A stretch of 64,000 bases of DNA. It comes from Magicicada septendecula. Lineage: Eukaryota; Arthropoda; Insecta; Hemiptera; Cicadidae. The position numbers were made by a program, and so were the translations under genes. This document shows, in pieces, positions 12,550-24,682 of this stretch (position 1 is the first letter of the stretch; every line of letters starts with the position of its first letter). Below the pieces are notes generated by a model. The model did no database searches, was not told where the DNA came from, and was given only the letters and a program-made list of their open reading frames with translations. Where the stretch lies: NCBI GenBank assembly GCA_034769895.1, contig CM068369.1, positions 145,659,574 through 145,723,573 on the forward strand, read 5' to 3'.

Positions 12550-12885
12550 GTGTGATTTTGTTAACTGTTCTTCTTCTCCCTTTCCTAGGACATGTTGTCC
12601 ACCCCCTCCCAGCTGTGGTACAACTCATGTTCCAGCACAGCCAGAGAGAAATCAGCCATGCAGTAATCACATGCGATGGTGAGCCTCACCACTTGCATAT
12701 ATATGGAGCTGTGTGTGTGTGTGTGTGTTTTGTTACTTATCTACCCCAGACAAGACCACTCTGCATTATTGTCCCAGTGACAGGGATGTGCAGGAAGACT
12801 GAGACATAACCTTGATTATGATTAATTATGATTGCAGCACAGCCATTGAGATTGTGAGTCTCAAACATTGCCATTGTTCTATTGG
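12550..12885. repeat. SINE-like interspersed repeat, copy 1
   Basis: Shares ordered blocks with the copy at 16123-16740: CTGTGGTACAACTCA, AGAGAAATCAGCCA, GCGATGGTGAGCC, TTGTTACTTATCTA and TGTCCCAGTGACAGGGATG. The similarity is clear but diverged. A (GT)n run lies inside at 12711-12728. A copy of GGCTTGAATTCAGAA at 12467-12481 recurs inverted at about 12911-12925, so the copy may sit within a short inverted-repeat element. No protein coding was recognised. Confidence 0.5.
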
Positions 12886-13176
12886 TTAAAAAATATATTC
12901 TAGTTGTTTCTGAATTCAAGCCTATGAAATAATTTTGTTTTGTTATCAGACAGTTTAAAAGAAGGAGTAACTGCATTTATAGACAAATTTTATTAAAACT
13001 ATGAAATTTTCAGTTACAAGAGAACTCAATGCTTACTGTTTACTTTAAACAAAACCAAAAAGTATTATTGTATCTAAGAAGAGGCAATGTTTTTGAGAAT
13101 ATGTTTTTGGTATGTATTTTTTCATGGTATATCTCATTCTGAAACAGAGAAAGAGATCTGATCAGACATGAATATA

Positions 13177-14132
13177 ACATCTGTTCAAAAAGTATATGAT
13201 CATAGACTGCAGGAGGGGTGAAGTGGCTTGTAACTTTATTTCTCTCAAAGTAGTCTCCTTGGACTTTACACATTTAACATAACACACACTTCACTTAGGT
13301 TACAAACTTTACTTTAAACCCTGTTTGAATGTGGCACATCATATTTCATTATGACACCTCTTGTTTGCTCCTCACATTAGGACACATTTAGCCTCATTTT
13401 TTAAGTAGGAAACAACCAGAAATGGAAGAAGTTATGTCTCAAGAGTAAAGAGCCTCATAAACCTGGGGAACTCAATGCTTAGCCAAGAAGTCCTAGATCA
13501 GGCCTGAAGAACAGATGGGAGATGCTGCCATGATGTGTCTGTCAATTGCATGACTCCCCAAGTCCAGTCTCTTGTTCTCATCATAAAGACAACAGATAAT
13601 TTCCTGATAATACTGCTATCAACAGTTTGGCTTTCTGGTGCACACTTGTGATGCAACTGTAAGAAAAAGTGACTTCCAATGCAATGACTAAGTCTAGGTA
13701 TCTGGATCTTAGTGACACATCCAAGTCTGTCGAATGTTATGAACTGTTTCACTTTGGATATCCTCTATGTTTTGGTAAAACTTGAAGCAGTAGTTCTATC
13801 CAATATGTCCTATATTGCACACAAAGTAAAATTATGACAAAGTTCACTCCCTAGCTCCTGGGCAGTAACTGACTCACTCTTTGAGATTGCAAAAAATCAT
13901 GCATGTGCATTAGGAATTTCTGCTGCAACTTCCTAGTCTTTCCCTTTGTATCCACTTTACAAGAAAAAATAAGGATTGAAAAGCCTTATAAACTTCAAAG
14001 AAGAGTCTTATAAATTTGTCATTTATATTCCTGGAGGACACTGCTACATCAAGCCCAAGTCCAGAGGTCCCACGCCAATGGACAAACTACTTTTTAATCT
14101 GGTCTATAATCAGATACCTTTTGAACAGACCT
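13177..14132 (-). mobile_element. Degenerate mariner-family transposon, copy A
   Basis: Terminal inverted repeats of about 28 bp can be read. The left starts ACATCTGTTCAAAAAGTAT at 13177 and the right starts AGGTCTGTTCAAAAGGTAT inward from 14132. Both are flanked by TA (13175-13176 and 14133-14134). The minus strand carries transposase remnants: LHHKCAPESQTVDSS near 13600-13650 matches the mariner HHE-x-APxGQTVN region, and DFLAK follows near 13485. At 956 bp it is shorter than the usual 1.3 kb, so part of the coding region is deleted, and the frame is broken many times. Mariners move by cut and paste at TA sites; this copy is inactive. Confidence 0.75.
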
Positions 14133-14244
14133 TATTCAAGAAAGTGTGGAAGAGATGAATAAGCCTCATAAAAAATCTGGTTTCACTTGGGTCATCCGGT
14201 TATAAACTGGTCATCCAGTTTTGCAGACTTTGCAAAAGTCTGCT

Positions 14245-14492
14245 TGCAAAGGGTCAATGGCTTTGAAAGCAGATGGGGTGGATGAGCCTTGGGAAGTTAA
14301 CCTGCATGTCACTATTAATATAACCAAGGTATTCTTTTTTCACTGGCAAGCAAACTGATGGATGTTTTTGCAAAGGGTCAATGGCTTTGAAAGCAGATGG
14401 GGTGGATGAGCCTTGGGAAGTTAACCTGCATGTCACTATTAATATAACCAAGGTATTCTTTTTTCGCTGGCAAGCAAACTGATGGATGTTTT
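14245..14492. repeat. 124-bp tandem duplication
   Basis: Two adjacent copies of a 124-bp unit (14245-14368 and 14369-14492) begin TGCAAAGGGTCAATGGCTTT. They differ at about one site by eye, so the duplication is recent. It lies between two mariner remnants and has no recognised function. Confidence 0.9.
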
Positions 14493-14755
14493 GGTGAAAC
14501 TGATGCAGATATGTCTTCAAAACAATTAGCAATTTGACACCAAAGGAAGCAAAATTTGTAAAAAGCCGTTGCATCATGATACTGATTGTTGACAGAAACA
14601 AAGAAGTATGGATTTAAGAAGTTACTCTTTGATATACAGTTAGGTACCTTCAAGTAAACATGCAGCAGCAGAATAGTCTTGCTGATCAATTCAATATGAA
14701 GGAAAAGACTGACGATGTACAAAAAAGTGGTAGAACAAGCGAATGATAACTTGTA

Positions 14756-14972
14756 CGAGGGAAGGGTGAAAGTTCCAGGCCTGAGACAGAGTTCAGGTGA
14801 AAGTTCCAGGCCTACCATGCTCATTATTTTAATCCTGCTGTATGATTTCATCCTTTGTAGGCTTAGTTTAATGCTTTCAAGTCAATGATTTGTTTATTAT
14901 TTGTTTCAGGTCCACTGCTGTAAGCAACACGAGCATCATTTTAACAATGGATAGACTGTAATTTGTGCTATG

Positions 14973-15025
<53 letters not shown>

Positions 15026-16056
15026 AAAGGCTTAACTGCAAATGATATTGGTGGACCGTTCTCCATCGAATACAACAATTATGTGCTGAGTTACTGTCTT
15101 TAAAATGGGCCAGACAAGCACAACTGATGACCCACTCGTTGAACATTATCTTGAAATGACTACGCCATAAACAACTGAAAACAATTCACAAAACTGTTTT
15201 AGCAGACTGCAGAATAAAACTGAATGAGATAGCAGAGACTGTTGATATATCAACGGAACGTCTGCGAAATATCTTACATAAAGATCTGTATGTCAAAGCT
15301 GTGTGCTAGATGGGTGCCGTGTTTGCTGACATGACCAAAACATGTCAAAAGGATGTTTCAATCGATTGTTTGGCACCCTATACATACAATCCAACCAAAT
15401 TTTTGTGTTGATTCATAACTGTTGATGAGACTTGGGTTCACCACAACACTTCTGAGTCCAAACAACAGTCAAAACAATAGACTGCAAAAGGTGAACTAAC
15501 TCCAAAGAAGGCAAAGACAATTCCTTCTGGTAGTAAGGTTATGGTGACTATGCTTTTGGGACACAAGTGGAGTAATCTTCATTGACTACCTTAAACAGAG
15601 GAAAACAATTAATGCTAAGTACTATGCAAATCTACTGCACGTTTAAAATGACAAAATCGAGACAATTGGTCACATTTAGCAAAAAACAAAGTGATGTTTC
15701 ACCGAGACAATGTACCATCTCGTATTGTTTTGACAGCTAAAATAAAAGTATTGAAATTTCAATTGCTTCCTCACCCACCATCCTTGCCCGATTTAGCCCC
15801 AAGCGACTTCTACCTCTTGCCTAACCTCAAAAATGGATCAGTGGAAAAGATTCACTGACAACATTCAAGTCAGCAATGCTGTAAATGGCTACTTTGAGGA
15901 CCTCAACAAATCGGCTTATCAGTCTAGCATGACTGCTTTAGAAGTTGTGGGAAAAAGTGTACAGAGCTAAATGGAGATTAAGTTGAAAAATAAATGCAAA
16001 TCAATCCAAAAGTGTTGTTTTCTTACTCAGCCACAGGGCTTTTCACCCTACCCTAA
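14756..16056 (+). mobile_element. Degenerate mariner-family transposon, copy B
   Basis: TIR-like ends CGAGGGAAGGGTGAAAGTTC (from 14756) and TTAGGGTAGGGTGAAAAGCC (inward from 16056) are flanked by TA on both sides. The length of 1,301 bp is that of a full mariner. Plus-strand remnants include ETVDISTERLRNILHKDLYV near 15235-15295, TVDETWVHHNTSESKQQSKQ near 15418-15478 (first catalytic Asp) and KVMFHRDNVPSRIV near 15690-15730 (second Asp). PHPPSLPDLAPSDFYLLPNL follows near 15770-15830 (third Asp region). Multiple frameshifts and stops make it inactive. A 47-base T run interrupts its 5' third. Confidence 0.85.
14978..15024. repeat. Poly(T) run of 47 bases
   Basis: An uninterrupted T tract inside mariner copy B, at the N-terminal coding part. 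It may mark slippage expansion or the tail of a small retroposon. No target duplication was identified. Confidence 0.9.
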
Positions 16057-16122
16057 TAGTTTTAAGATTGCTAGAGGGTATTTTACAGTTGTCCGTGTCC
16101 AGAGAAGGGAAACCACAAAGAG

Positions 16123-16740
16123 GTTTTAGAAACATCTTCATGTCTTCTTCTTCTTCCTTTACCTTCAGGTATTAGACATATGACCTGTTGTTCCCTTTGG
16201 CCATGGTACAACTCACATTACACCTCTGGCAAAGAGAAATCAGTCACTTATTAACCAAGTGCGATGGTGAACCACTTGATGGCAAGGGAATCGTATGTGT
16301 GCACAAGCATGCACACCTTTGTTACTTGTCTAGCCCAGAGATGCCAGATTAGATATAAGTTTTAGAAACATCTTCATGTCTTCTTCTTCCTTTACCTTCA
16401 GGTATTAGACATATGACCTGTTGTTCCCTTTGGCCATGGTACAACTCACATTATACCTCTGGCAAAGAGAAATCAGTCACTTATTAACCAAGTGCGATGG
16501 TGAACCACTTGATGGCAAGGGAATCGTATGTGTGCACAAGCATGCACACCTTTGTTACTTGTCTAGCCCAGAGATGCCAGATTAGGTAACTGAATTATTT
16601 GTCCCAAGCAATAGGGATGGGCAAGCACACCGAGATTGTCCTTGGCTTGATCCGACAAACACAGCACAGTTGTGATTTGAGTTGCCAACAATACCACTGC
16701 TGTGAATATCTTTCAGGTTTTAGATGCCATTACAAAAAGA
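16123..16740. repeat. SINE-like repeat, copy 2, with internal 236-bp tandem duplication
   Basis: A unit beginning GTTTTAGAAACATCTTCATG occurs at 16123-16358 and again from 16359. The two are almost identical apart from a short CTT length change. Only the second copy continues into the 3' part (about 16590-16740) that matches the copy at 12550-12885. This shows a recent internal duplication of an otherwise dispersed family. Confidence 0.7.
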
Positions 16741-16744
16741 ATTT

Positions 16745-18110
16745 ATGTATTTTTTGCTGGTGAATTTAGGGTAGGGATAACCAAGGAACCAATATAAGTA
16801 AAAATGAGTCCATACGGTGAAACACTGCTTAATGGCAATGGTAGGCAACCGAGGAAATTGCCAGCTTTAAGTTATTTAATGGAAATTTGCATTTTAGGTA
16901 TCGGACAGCAATCCACATGCATGGGCTGTATGAGGTCAGAAGTCAACGTAAAATTAGACAGTTACAGTTGTCCCATAATATCAAAGTATTTTGAGGCAGT
17001 ACTATAGGCTTGGATCATTATTTACTGAAGGCATTGCAATGAATGAAAAAAATTGTCAGTCTAGATCATTTAAAACTACTGCTCAGGGAGAGTAAACGTG
17101 AAAACTGACTTGCTGTCCAATCTTTCTATAAGGAACTTGTATCAAAATTGAATGTTAAAGCATCAGAATGAGGTGACATTACTTCTAAGAGAGGAGACTG
17201 GCTTGTTTTGAAGGAAGTATTAGTCAAAGTTGTTTTCAAGGGTCTTGGAGTGAGAAGTAGCCTAACGATCTGTATTGGGTTCATAGAGTTGTGGGATAGA
17301 CATATGGTTCTGAGAACTTCTCTGTAGCTAGAAGTTGGCTTCCAACAGTACCAATACTTTTTTATATTATTCCATGCTGGGTGTCTCAAGAAAAACCATG
17401 GTCTGCAATGATGGGATGACAGAGCGAAGTAAATGCTAAACATATACAATTGGACAAAATATTCTGGAGTCCCAGTGGGATTGGAAGGAATATTATGTTG
17501 AGGATCACTGATAGTTGTTGCCAAAGTGATAAAATAGATGGAGGGTCTTTGTAATTTGAAGCTCACAGCTGGTTGTAAGGTTAATGCTAGAAGAGTAATT
17601 CTAGGAAATGCTTCAATAATTTTAACTTCAGAGCCTGAATCCCAGTGCAATAACTGATTTCCATTTAAAGTTTGCTAAAGTCTTAAATAACATTTATAGG
17701 GAAGGGCTACATACTATGTTCTTGAGGATAAAGAGAACTGTTCTCAGGAAGTCTTCAAATACCTCTTGTAACACAGTCTCGGACTAAAAAGTTGCAACTA
17801 CACACTGACAATTGATTCATGCAGATTTCAATTTCAACATTGTCAGGAATATGCTAGAAGTCTGAATTTTTATATATAGAAACAAGATCAAAGTCCTTAC
17901 TGTTTGACAAAAATCTACACATGCTTATGTATTCTAACTGTAGTGTTTACTAGAATAGCAAACAATTATGAGGTAGAAAACCAGAACATAAAAATAACTT
18001 ATCATTATTAATACATGTGTAAGAGCTACACATCTTTAATGGGATTTGATTAAAGATAAAATACACCAAATTTTAAAAGTGTTCAAGTAATTTTAAAAAT
18101 GCTAGAAAAA
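16745..18110. other. No gene recognised
   Basis: The longest open frame is 174 codons on the minus strand (17126-17650). It has no recognised domain and no good splice context. No repeat boundaries were seen. Confidence 0.35.
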
Positions 18111-18119
18111 TCATTTTAA

Positions 18120-18880
18120 ACACAGGTAGAGGTAATAGACGAGGAATTTGAAAAACAGGCAGGCTATCATGCAGGAAGATTAACTGTAGGCAAGATCTTT
18201 AATGTGAAACTTCTAATATTGGACATGTTGTAACAAGATTAAAAACTCACCTTATATTTATAGAGCTTGAAAAACAGGTGACAGCATTACTATATGAGTG
18301 CTATGGAAGTCTATATCTGATATATGATTCACATCCTACTCCAAGGTATCATGAACTTATATAAAAAAATGCAACAGTAAAAATGGGAATGGTAAATTTA
18401 CTGAAAATTGTAAAATTAGTAAAGGAATTATGCAAAGATGTCCTCATATAGAAACACCATTGAAAATTTACCTTCAACAAACTTAGTAATGAAGAAGAGA
18501 GTTAGGGGCTTTGTAACTGTTCACTTCTTACTGATGATCAAGAAATGATAGATCAGGACATGGAAAATTTAAGTTATATGGTCATAAATTAATACCAATA
18601 TGACATTGCTGGAATGAATATTATTCTATCAAAATCAAAATGTATTTCTATAGTTACTATGATGGTGAAAACTTGAATTTGGATACCATAATACTGAAAA
18701 TGGTAGAAGAATGTAGATATTTAGAAGTGATATTCACTAAAAATAGAAAGAACCAGCATCTTTGTGTAAAGATGAATAAGGGAAGTAAGCTGATAAAAAC
18801 TCTGAATTCAATTCTATGGGAGAAAGCTATTAAAGATGAACAAAAAGAATATACAAATCAATAGTAGAAAGTGAGCGAGA
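18120..18880 (+). pseudogene. LINE reverse transcriptase remnant
   Basis: Ordered reverse-transcriptase landmarks can be read on the plus strand through several frame changes. QAGYHAGRLTVGKIFNVKLL near 18158-18217 is the conserved Q-x-GF-x-x-GRST region. A GKFTENCKISKGIMQRCPHI-like segment near 18388-18448 matches the KG-x-RQGC-x-LSP region. The open frame at 18640-18864 contains ECRYLEVIFTKNRKNQHLCV and MNKGSKLIKTLNSILWEKAI, the post-catalytic part (family pattern: F-YLG-x-x-T-x-DG, then LWNK). The FADD box itself is corrupted. No 5' end or poly(A) tail was found; it is a dead fragment. Confidence 0.6.
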
Positions 18881-18889
18881 CTAAAAGTA

Positions 18890-19710
18890 TACATAAAATC
18901 AACAAAAAACCTGTGATAGTAAATGGAATTCTGACAATAACATATTGGTAATTTTAAGAAAAAATATTAGTTATTAGAAGAGGTAAACATAGAAACAAAA
19001 GTAACAGAGACTGGAAGAAGGTAACTCTTGTAGTTTGTGAATGTTAATACGATATGAATGACAGATGGCCAAAAAAAAGTTTGGGACAGAGCGGGACACT
19101 AAAGAAAAAAGATGTAGCATAGACCAAGTCATACGCAACTGTAAACTGGGCACGGAGAAGCAATGAGAACTGTAGGAATCCATTTTAGTTAAACATAATT
19201 TTAAAACAGAATCAATATACTCATCATAAAAACCAAAAAGCTTTTGGGGCAGTCATATTATGACCACCAAACATTTGTTAATTGTAAATCTACAACACAG
19301 TATCAATCTCAGTCACATGTTAACTTTGCTGACTAAATGACTGCTCTTGGAAGGAGTCTCCCCCTGCCAAATGGTAATGGTCTCCTTGGTAGACTGATGA
19401 TATTTGGGTTGGGACGCTGCACTTACATGAATCACTAGCTGACGTTCTGCATAGGATACAAAACCACTGTATTTTAAAATTATCAGAATATCGCCAGCTC
19501 AGTCGCTTTATACAGATGTCTCCAGGCATTAAGTATTTCAAACAAGAAGTAATCCCCTGTTGTGATTTTTGGAAAAGAAGAATTTGAGGAGAGGAAGAAG
19601 TAGTGTATGTCAAATACTTTAAATATTGATCAAGTAACACGTACTTTGACAGGTACCAGTAAGCCAAGTGAGTAACACTTGGCAAGATGATTTTGAATCA
19701 CTGACTCCCT
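18890..19710. other. No gene recognised
   Basis: ORFs of 69 and 121 codons on the minus strand show no domain signature. No repeat ends were seen. Confidence 0.3.
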
Positions 19711-19719
19711 GATTACACT

Positions 19720-20174
19720 CAGTGGCATATCTAGAATTTTCCTTGGGGAGGGGGGGTCCGGGGTCGAGTCACCTTCATACAAAAGAAAAAAAGAAGTACA
19801 AGTTATGAGTAATCAATATTACTGCTTCTAAGAGGCTGAAAAACGTGTGAAAACATGCTGAGATCAGTCCCATTAAAGTAAACTGTGATAACACAATCAA
19901 AATACACGTTATTGAAACATTGTTTACAAGATACTTATTGACTGAATTGATTTTCCTATATTTCACATGTATATGTTAATGCTGTGTAATAACCTGTTTG
20001 TAGATTCAAACAAGAGCTACTACTATATTAGTGTGCACAGCTAATATAAATATTAAATAACAAATCAATAAAACAGCCTAAAAATTCATAGACAAACAAA
20101 ATTTCTCAACTTTTTTCGACCCTCTAGGGGGTTGTCCAGTCCCATTCGTCCCCCCCCCGTAAATATTCCTCTGA
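19720..20174. mobile_element. hAT-type MITE, copy 1
   Basis: Ends are CAGTGGCATATCTAGAATTT (left) and CAGAGGAATATTTACGGGGG (right, read inward), with an 8-bp target duplication ATTACACT at 19712-19719 and 20175-20182. G-runs follow both ends. An 8-bp duplication with CAGNGG termini is the hAT signature. At 455 bp it has no room for a transposase, so it is non-autonomous. Confidence 0.8.
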
Positions 20175-20609
20175 TTACACTCAATTACTCAAACTGAAGT
20201 ATGGAAGGAAAGGTGTTGGTTTGTTTTAGGGAAAAGATGGGGATGTGGATTCAAAAGCAGATATCAGTATAATGACTGAATATGTACAATAAAGGCATGC
20301 ACTAATCTACTAAACAGTACACACGAATATATAGTGCATACGTGTGAATAGCTATAAACACTCAAGAGGAAGATGCAAAAAATGTATAAAATTATGGCCT
20401 TCTTACTTGAAACAGGAGAGAATTTGAATTTGGAAATGGGAATGAAAAAAAAGAGGAAATCGTTGAGTTTTATACAGATAAAAGACATTACAATTGCTAA
20501 CATACTGTTTAACAATTACCCAATACGAAAATATGCATGGAGGATAGCAGAGGGTGTAATGGATACAAAACTGAGTAATGCTTGCCAGCAGAAAATACAT
20601 TAATTACAT

Positions 20610-21200
20610 TACCAGTGTAAGTGAACCACTATGAGACTATGATACTGATCGCAAGGTAATACAAAAGATCAGGTTGAAACCAAAGAAAATAAGGATGGTG
20701 ATGACACATTAAAGATGGGATATACGAAAACCAAGGAAGGAAGAGGTACAGACACTATTCAAAGAAAAAGTTGAAGATCACAGCTTGAGGGAATCAATGT
20801 AAATTTGGATGCCATAAAAACACTTTCACAAAACGAAGGAAGGAAGAGGTACAGACACTATTCATAGAAAAAGTTGAAGATCACAGCCTGAGGGAATCTA
20901 TGTAAATTGGATGCCATAAAAATACTTTCACAAAACCAAGGAAGGAAGAGGTACAGACACTATTAAAAGAAAAAGTTGAAGATCACAGCCTGAGGGAATC
21001 AACGTAAATTTGGATGCCATAAAAATACTTCCACAGGTTGTATATAGAGAGGAGGAGGACCATCATGTTTAATCATAAATGAACCCTGGTTAACAGAAAA
21101 CATAACTGTAATCACAGAAAAAGTAGAACATTCAAAATGGTGCTATGTTATATATAGGAGAATTAGAAATAGAAATAACAAAAAGGCAAGCACAGAATAA
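20610..21200 (+). pseudogene. LINE ORF2 linker remnant with internal triplication
   Basis: Plus-strand frames near 20660-20800 read IQKIRLKPKKIRMVMTH and RKPRKEEVQTLFKEKVEDHS. This resembles the linker after the endonuclease domain of some LINE ORF2 proteins (SDHR-x-V, then K-x-x-F-x-x-L-x-N-RF). Near 21085-21150 NEPWLTENITVITEKVEHSK resembles the following PWW-N/E-x-x segment. Part of the linker is tandemly triplicated. Assignment rests on short motifs and is moderate at best. Confidence 0.35.
20728..21036. repeat. Three tandem units of about 102 bp
   Basis: The unit containing GGAAGGAAGAGGTACAGACA starts near 20728, 20831 and 20932, and each copy runs through CACAGCTTGAGGGAATC-like text to ACTTTCACA. 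Copies differ at only a few sites. Confidence 0.85.
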
Positions 21201-21209
21201 ACAACAGTA

Positions 21210-22523
21210 CAAAAGCGAAGACTGACATTTTTTTTACATCAATTAGAAATCATTTTAAATAAACAAATCCACAAATTGATCTGCTGGAACAAGACTTTTC
21301 TGCATGTACAGATAGTTATGTTAGCGTGCTGACACTGACACACAAGCAACAAATCTCCTCTTCAATTTATTCACTTGTTTCCATTAGTGTTATCAAAGTA
21401 CATTAAGCTGTTACACTTATGTTCTAATTCAAAATGCAAATTGTCCACACGATTGTTCCTATGCATAAACATACAGATTAGAACGGGTAGTACACAATCA
21501 CATCTATTTAAAATAAGTCGGGCAATAATATTTATGGTCTTCAAAAACCACTTATAACTTGCTATTCATTTCACTGATGTTCCAGCACATAATATTGATA
21601 ATAAATTTAATATTTACTTTATTACAGGTAATCTGAGAGAGAAAGAGTCAACAGGTTTGTGTACAGCAGAGTGAAGTGTAGCACGTCTTGGATTTGTCAT
21701 AAAATAGAAAGCTAATACAGGCAGTCCCCAAGTTACATTCTCGAGATTGCTGATCAACTGTGCAATACTACAATAAGAATAATATAATGACTAATGTGTG
21801 GTATCATAGTATCTTAATAATCATATACAGATAATTATCATATATAATAATCATCATATACAGATTTTAAACTGTTGAAAATCCTCCTTGTCTTATACAA
21901 ATCCTTAATACCCTTTCAAATTCCTCTGGACCAGTGCTTTTTGTTGTTTTATTATTCTCACTTTATCCTTCACAACTGTTCTAATAAACATGCTTTGCAA
22001 GTAAATGATGGATTTGCTCTTTCTCCAAAGGGGTTATTATTTCCACTTTTCTTTCATTTAATCAGCCTCTTTGATGTAGGTTCACTTGTACTTTCCCAGT
22101 GGACTCTGACATGTGATACGGACTTTAGAGAAATGGTCATGCATAGGCTTACAAACTGTTAACAGACTCACAAAATCAACTAAGAGTTGAGACAAAAGTG
22201 AAACTGTTTGAATAAACAATGAGATTAGCCAACAGTGTACAGATGCTGTGCTGACAAACTGCTTCCCATACGGGTTTGGGTTACATGTGTAAAATATCTT
22301 ATTCTTGAATAATTAATCATATATTACTCTTATGAAGACTATTTGAAAGTAGAAGACATTGTAAGTCTGGTTGTCTGTAACCCGGGAACCACCTGTAATA
22401 ATGATTGTTAATGTATTAAGCAAGTTACCACACCTGAATACTAGAATGGTAACTTTGTATTAACACGTATTTTCGTATATTAGAATTTAATTATTTTGGG
22501 GGGTTTATGAGTTAATTACTTAC
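21210..22523. other. No gene recognised
   Basis: AT-rich. It contains small ORFs of 60 and 95 codons without domain features and short overlapping repeats of ATCATATACAGAT near 21820-21860. Intronic on the gene model. Confidence 0.35.
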
Positions 22524-22607
22524 CCGACATTGTTACTTAACGTTTTAGGCTGTGAACCTGATGAATCCTGTTCTAGCAAATGTTTGTAAAACTCGTCCTG
22601 ATAACTG
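22524..22607 (-). CDS. Host gene exon carrying the SYQDEFYKHLL module (second copy)
   Basis: Minus-strand exon of 84 bp ending in a consensus donor (GTCGG/GTAAGT). The acceptor CTGTCTACTTTCAG/C gives phase 2 to phase 2, which fits the phase-2 end of the exon at 37123-37277. The peptide reads SYQDEFYKHLLEQDSSGSQP then KTLSNNV. It matches SYQDEFYKHLLKKDSLPKSL in the exon at 37123-37277, so the two are duplicates. Homology extends upstream on the DNA to about 22645 (HHTLSSKLSTF). A second, weaker acceptor at AAAAG/TGT (exon 22524-22645) would give phase 0 to phase 2, exactly as in the paralogue, allowing mutually exclusive use. Function unknown. Confidence 0.6.
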
Positions 22608-22974
22608 CTGAAAGTAGACAGCTTTGATGATAAAGTGTGATGACACTTTTATGAATTTAAGTAATTCTTAATCACTTATAAAAATATATACATTAGAATA
22701 ATCGTACAATACTGATATGGTTATCTGGTTGTTATTTACATCTTAACAATTAAACTAGATCCATTCAAATTTTTATATTCACGACTTCGTGATTACAGTG
22801 ACCTAGCTTTAGCACTGTTTTATGACATAATCATAATGTCTCTCAGAGTCGATTCAATGAAGCCAGAAAAACGACCAAACCTTCGAATTCTCTGTAATAG
22901 AACGAACAGACATAAAACTTTTTGTATTGTCTTCTACATAGTGTCTACATAGAAAATTAAACAAGTGTTCTCAT

Positions 22975-23480
22975 TCTTAAAGGGTGAAAACAACCCTTAA
23001 ATGCAAGAAAATGATTTTTTAGTGAACAATTCAGAATAAATTGATGAAATTGCGTAACAAATTACGTTTTCAGGTTGCAGAGTAAGAATTTAAGGAACAA
23101 CATCTAGGGAGTCAAAAGGGGGATGGAAATAAAATAAATAATAGTGATGAAATGTATACAATAGCAATATTTTTTAACTTTTGTTCTTACGATATTCAGA
23201 AATAAATTTTAAGTGAAAACATAATTAAGAAGTACGGTGACCAAACTTTCATTGTCCTATTTTGTAGTACAGGGTTGAAATCACCCCTAAACATTAGCAA
23301 TTTCTGTTGTAGCAAAATTACTTAGAATAAAATGCTGAAAATTGTATACTTACATTTTCGATGTTGCTGATTAAGAAAGTAATGTCAAAAATATTGTAAA
23401 ACACAGAGGGGAAGTCAAAGTTGTCACTTTAAATGAGGGGGGGGTTTACAAGATGTCAATATCTTTCAATGCACTTTTCC
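22975..23480. repeat. Two diverged copies of a GGGTTGAAA-type repeat
   Basis: Blocks of the type GGGTGAAAACAACCCTTAA ... AGAATAAATTGATGAAATTG near 22980-23060 recur as GGGTTGAAATCACCCCTAAA ... AGAATAAAATGCTGAAAATT near 23272-23345. Both are followed by a TTTTC-rich segment and a run of G. The spacing is about 290 bp. Related text occurs in the satellite at 27.2-28.7 kb only loosely. Confidence 0.4.
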
Positions 23481-23484
23481 TATG

Positions 23485-24015
23485 ATAGTCAAACACAAGG
23501 AGCAGGATAAAGCTGAAAAAATAAATCCGTTAAGGAAATAGTTAAATGTATTTATTAATATAATATTATGCTATTTTATAAGTAGCCAACAGTACATTTC
23601 CTTTTTTTAGATCATTTCAGTCCAGACCTGTACAGTTACAAATTCATTCAACTTTACCACCATATTTAATCAATCATATCTTGCAAAGTATTTGTTCTAC
23701 AAAAAGTTAAAAAAACTTGTTTGTCAATAAGCCTTATTTAGTATGCCTACCTTTCTTTTTTCCTGTTATTTAGGGACAATAAAAAATATTTCAATGACAT
23801 AACTAAATTAACCTAGCATTCTAAGTATAATATTTTAAAAAGTGATAGTTAAAAAAATCATATAAAAATTTAAGGGTGGTCAAAATTATGTATGTGGACA
23901 ACTGTTACGAATTTTCCTTAGTTTTTAGTAACAAATTTCTGCACAAAAATTGCTAATTTTCCGAAAAAAGATGAAAAATACAGTTTTTTGACCATAACTT
24001 TGATATTTTTACTAA
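23485..24015. other. AT-rich spacer, nothing recognised
   Basis: Short chance ORFs only, up to the left TIR of the element at 24018. Confidence 0.35.
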
Positions 24016-24514
24016 TACAGGGTGGCGCAGGGAAACAGGAAAATTTGAAGTTGATGTTGGGAGCCCTGTAGATGTAGCAGAAGTGAAACTGTCTGTCTAG
24101 CAGTAACAGACATTTAGTTACCATGGAGCAGTGGAGCGGTGCAGAGCGTGCGGTCGCCGTAAGGGCGTTTTACTGACATGGTGACAGTTTGACAGCTGCA
24201 CAACGAGAGTTTCGGCGCCACTATCAGATCCCACCCTACGGTCAAGTTCCTTTGTTACACGCAATCGAAACGTGGGTTCGTAATTTTGAAGAGACTGGTT
24301 CAGCTTTGAAGAAAAAGCCTAGTGGGGGTGTACGGCCTGTACGTACCCCAGAAAACGTTGATGCCGTGCGAGCTGCCATCTTAAGGAGCCTTGTCGTTCG
24401 GTGCGAAAAATTGCCTCGTCATTGCAGCTCGGACGTCGGAGCGTTCAAAGAATACTCCATGAACTTCAATTTCATCCGTACAAACTTCAGATTGTGGAAC
24501 AACTGAATCCTAAC

Positions 24515-24668
24515 TTTAAAATAGGTTAGATACCTGATAATCCTTCATGCAACTTACTTTGGTCGCTATGCACGACGCGTTTCGGGATCAAGGTCCCATC
24601 TTCAGGTGCTCACTCGGGTCTAGCTCGTCAATTCATAAAAACACACACATAAAACATAAAAAACACTG
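24515..24668 (-). repeat. Left inverted arm of the Penelope-like insertion
   Basis: Nearly identical to the reverse complement of 24992-25143 (TTTAAAATAGGTTAGATACC at the outer end). It holds the hammerhead-like motif in reverse orientation (about 24583-24613). Confidence 0.8.
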
Positions 24669-24682
24669 ACCACCTGATTTAT

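Noticed and set aside
17126-17650. 174-codon minus-strand ORF
   Set aside because: It is long for an AT-rich region, but it has no recognisable domain and no splice or start context, and its composition does not suggest constraint.
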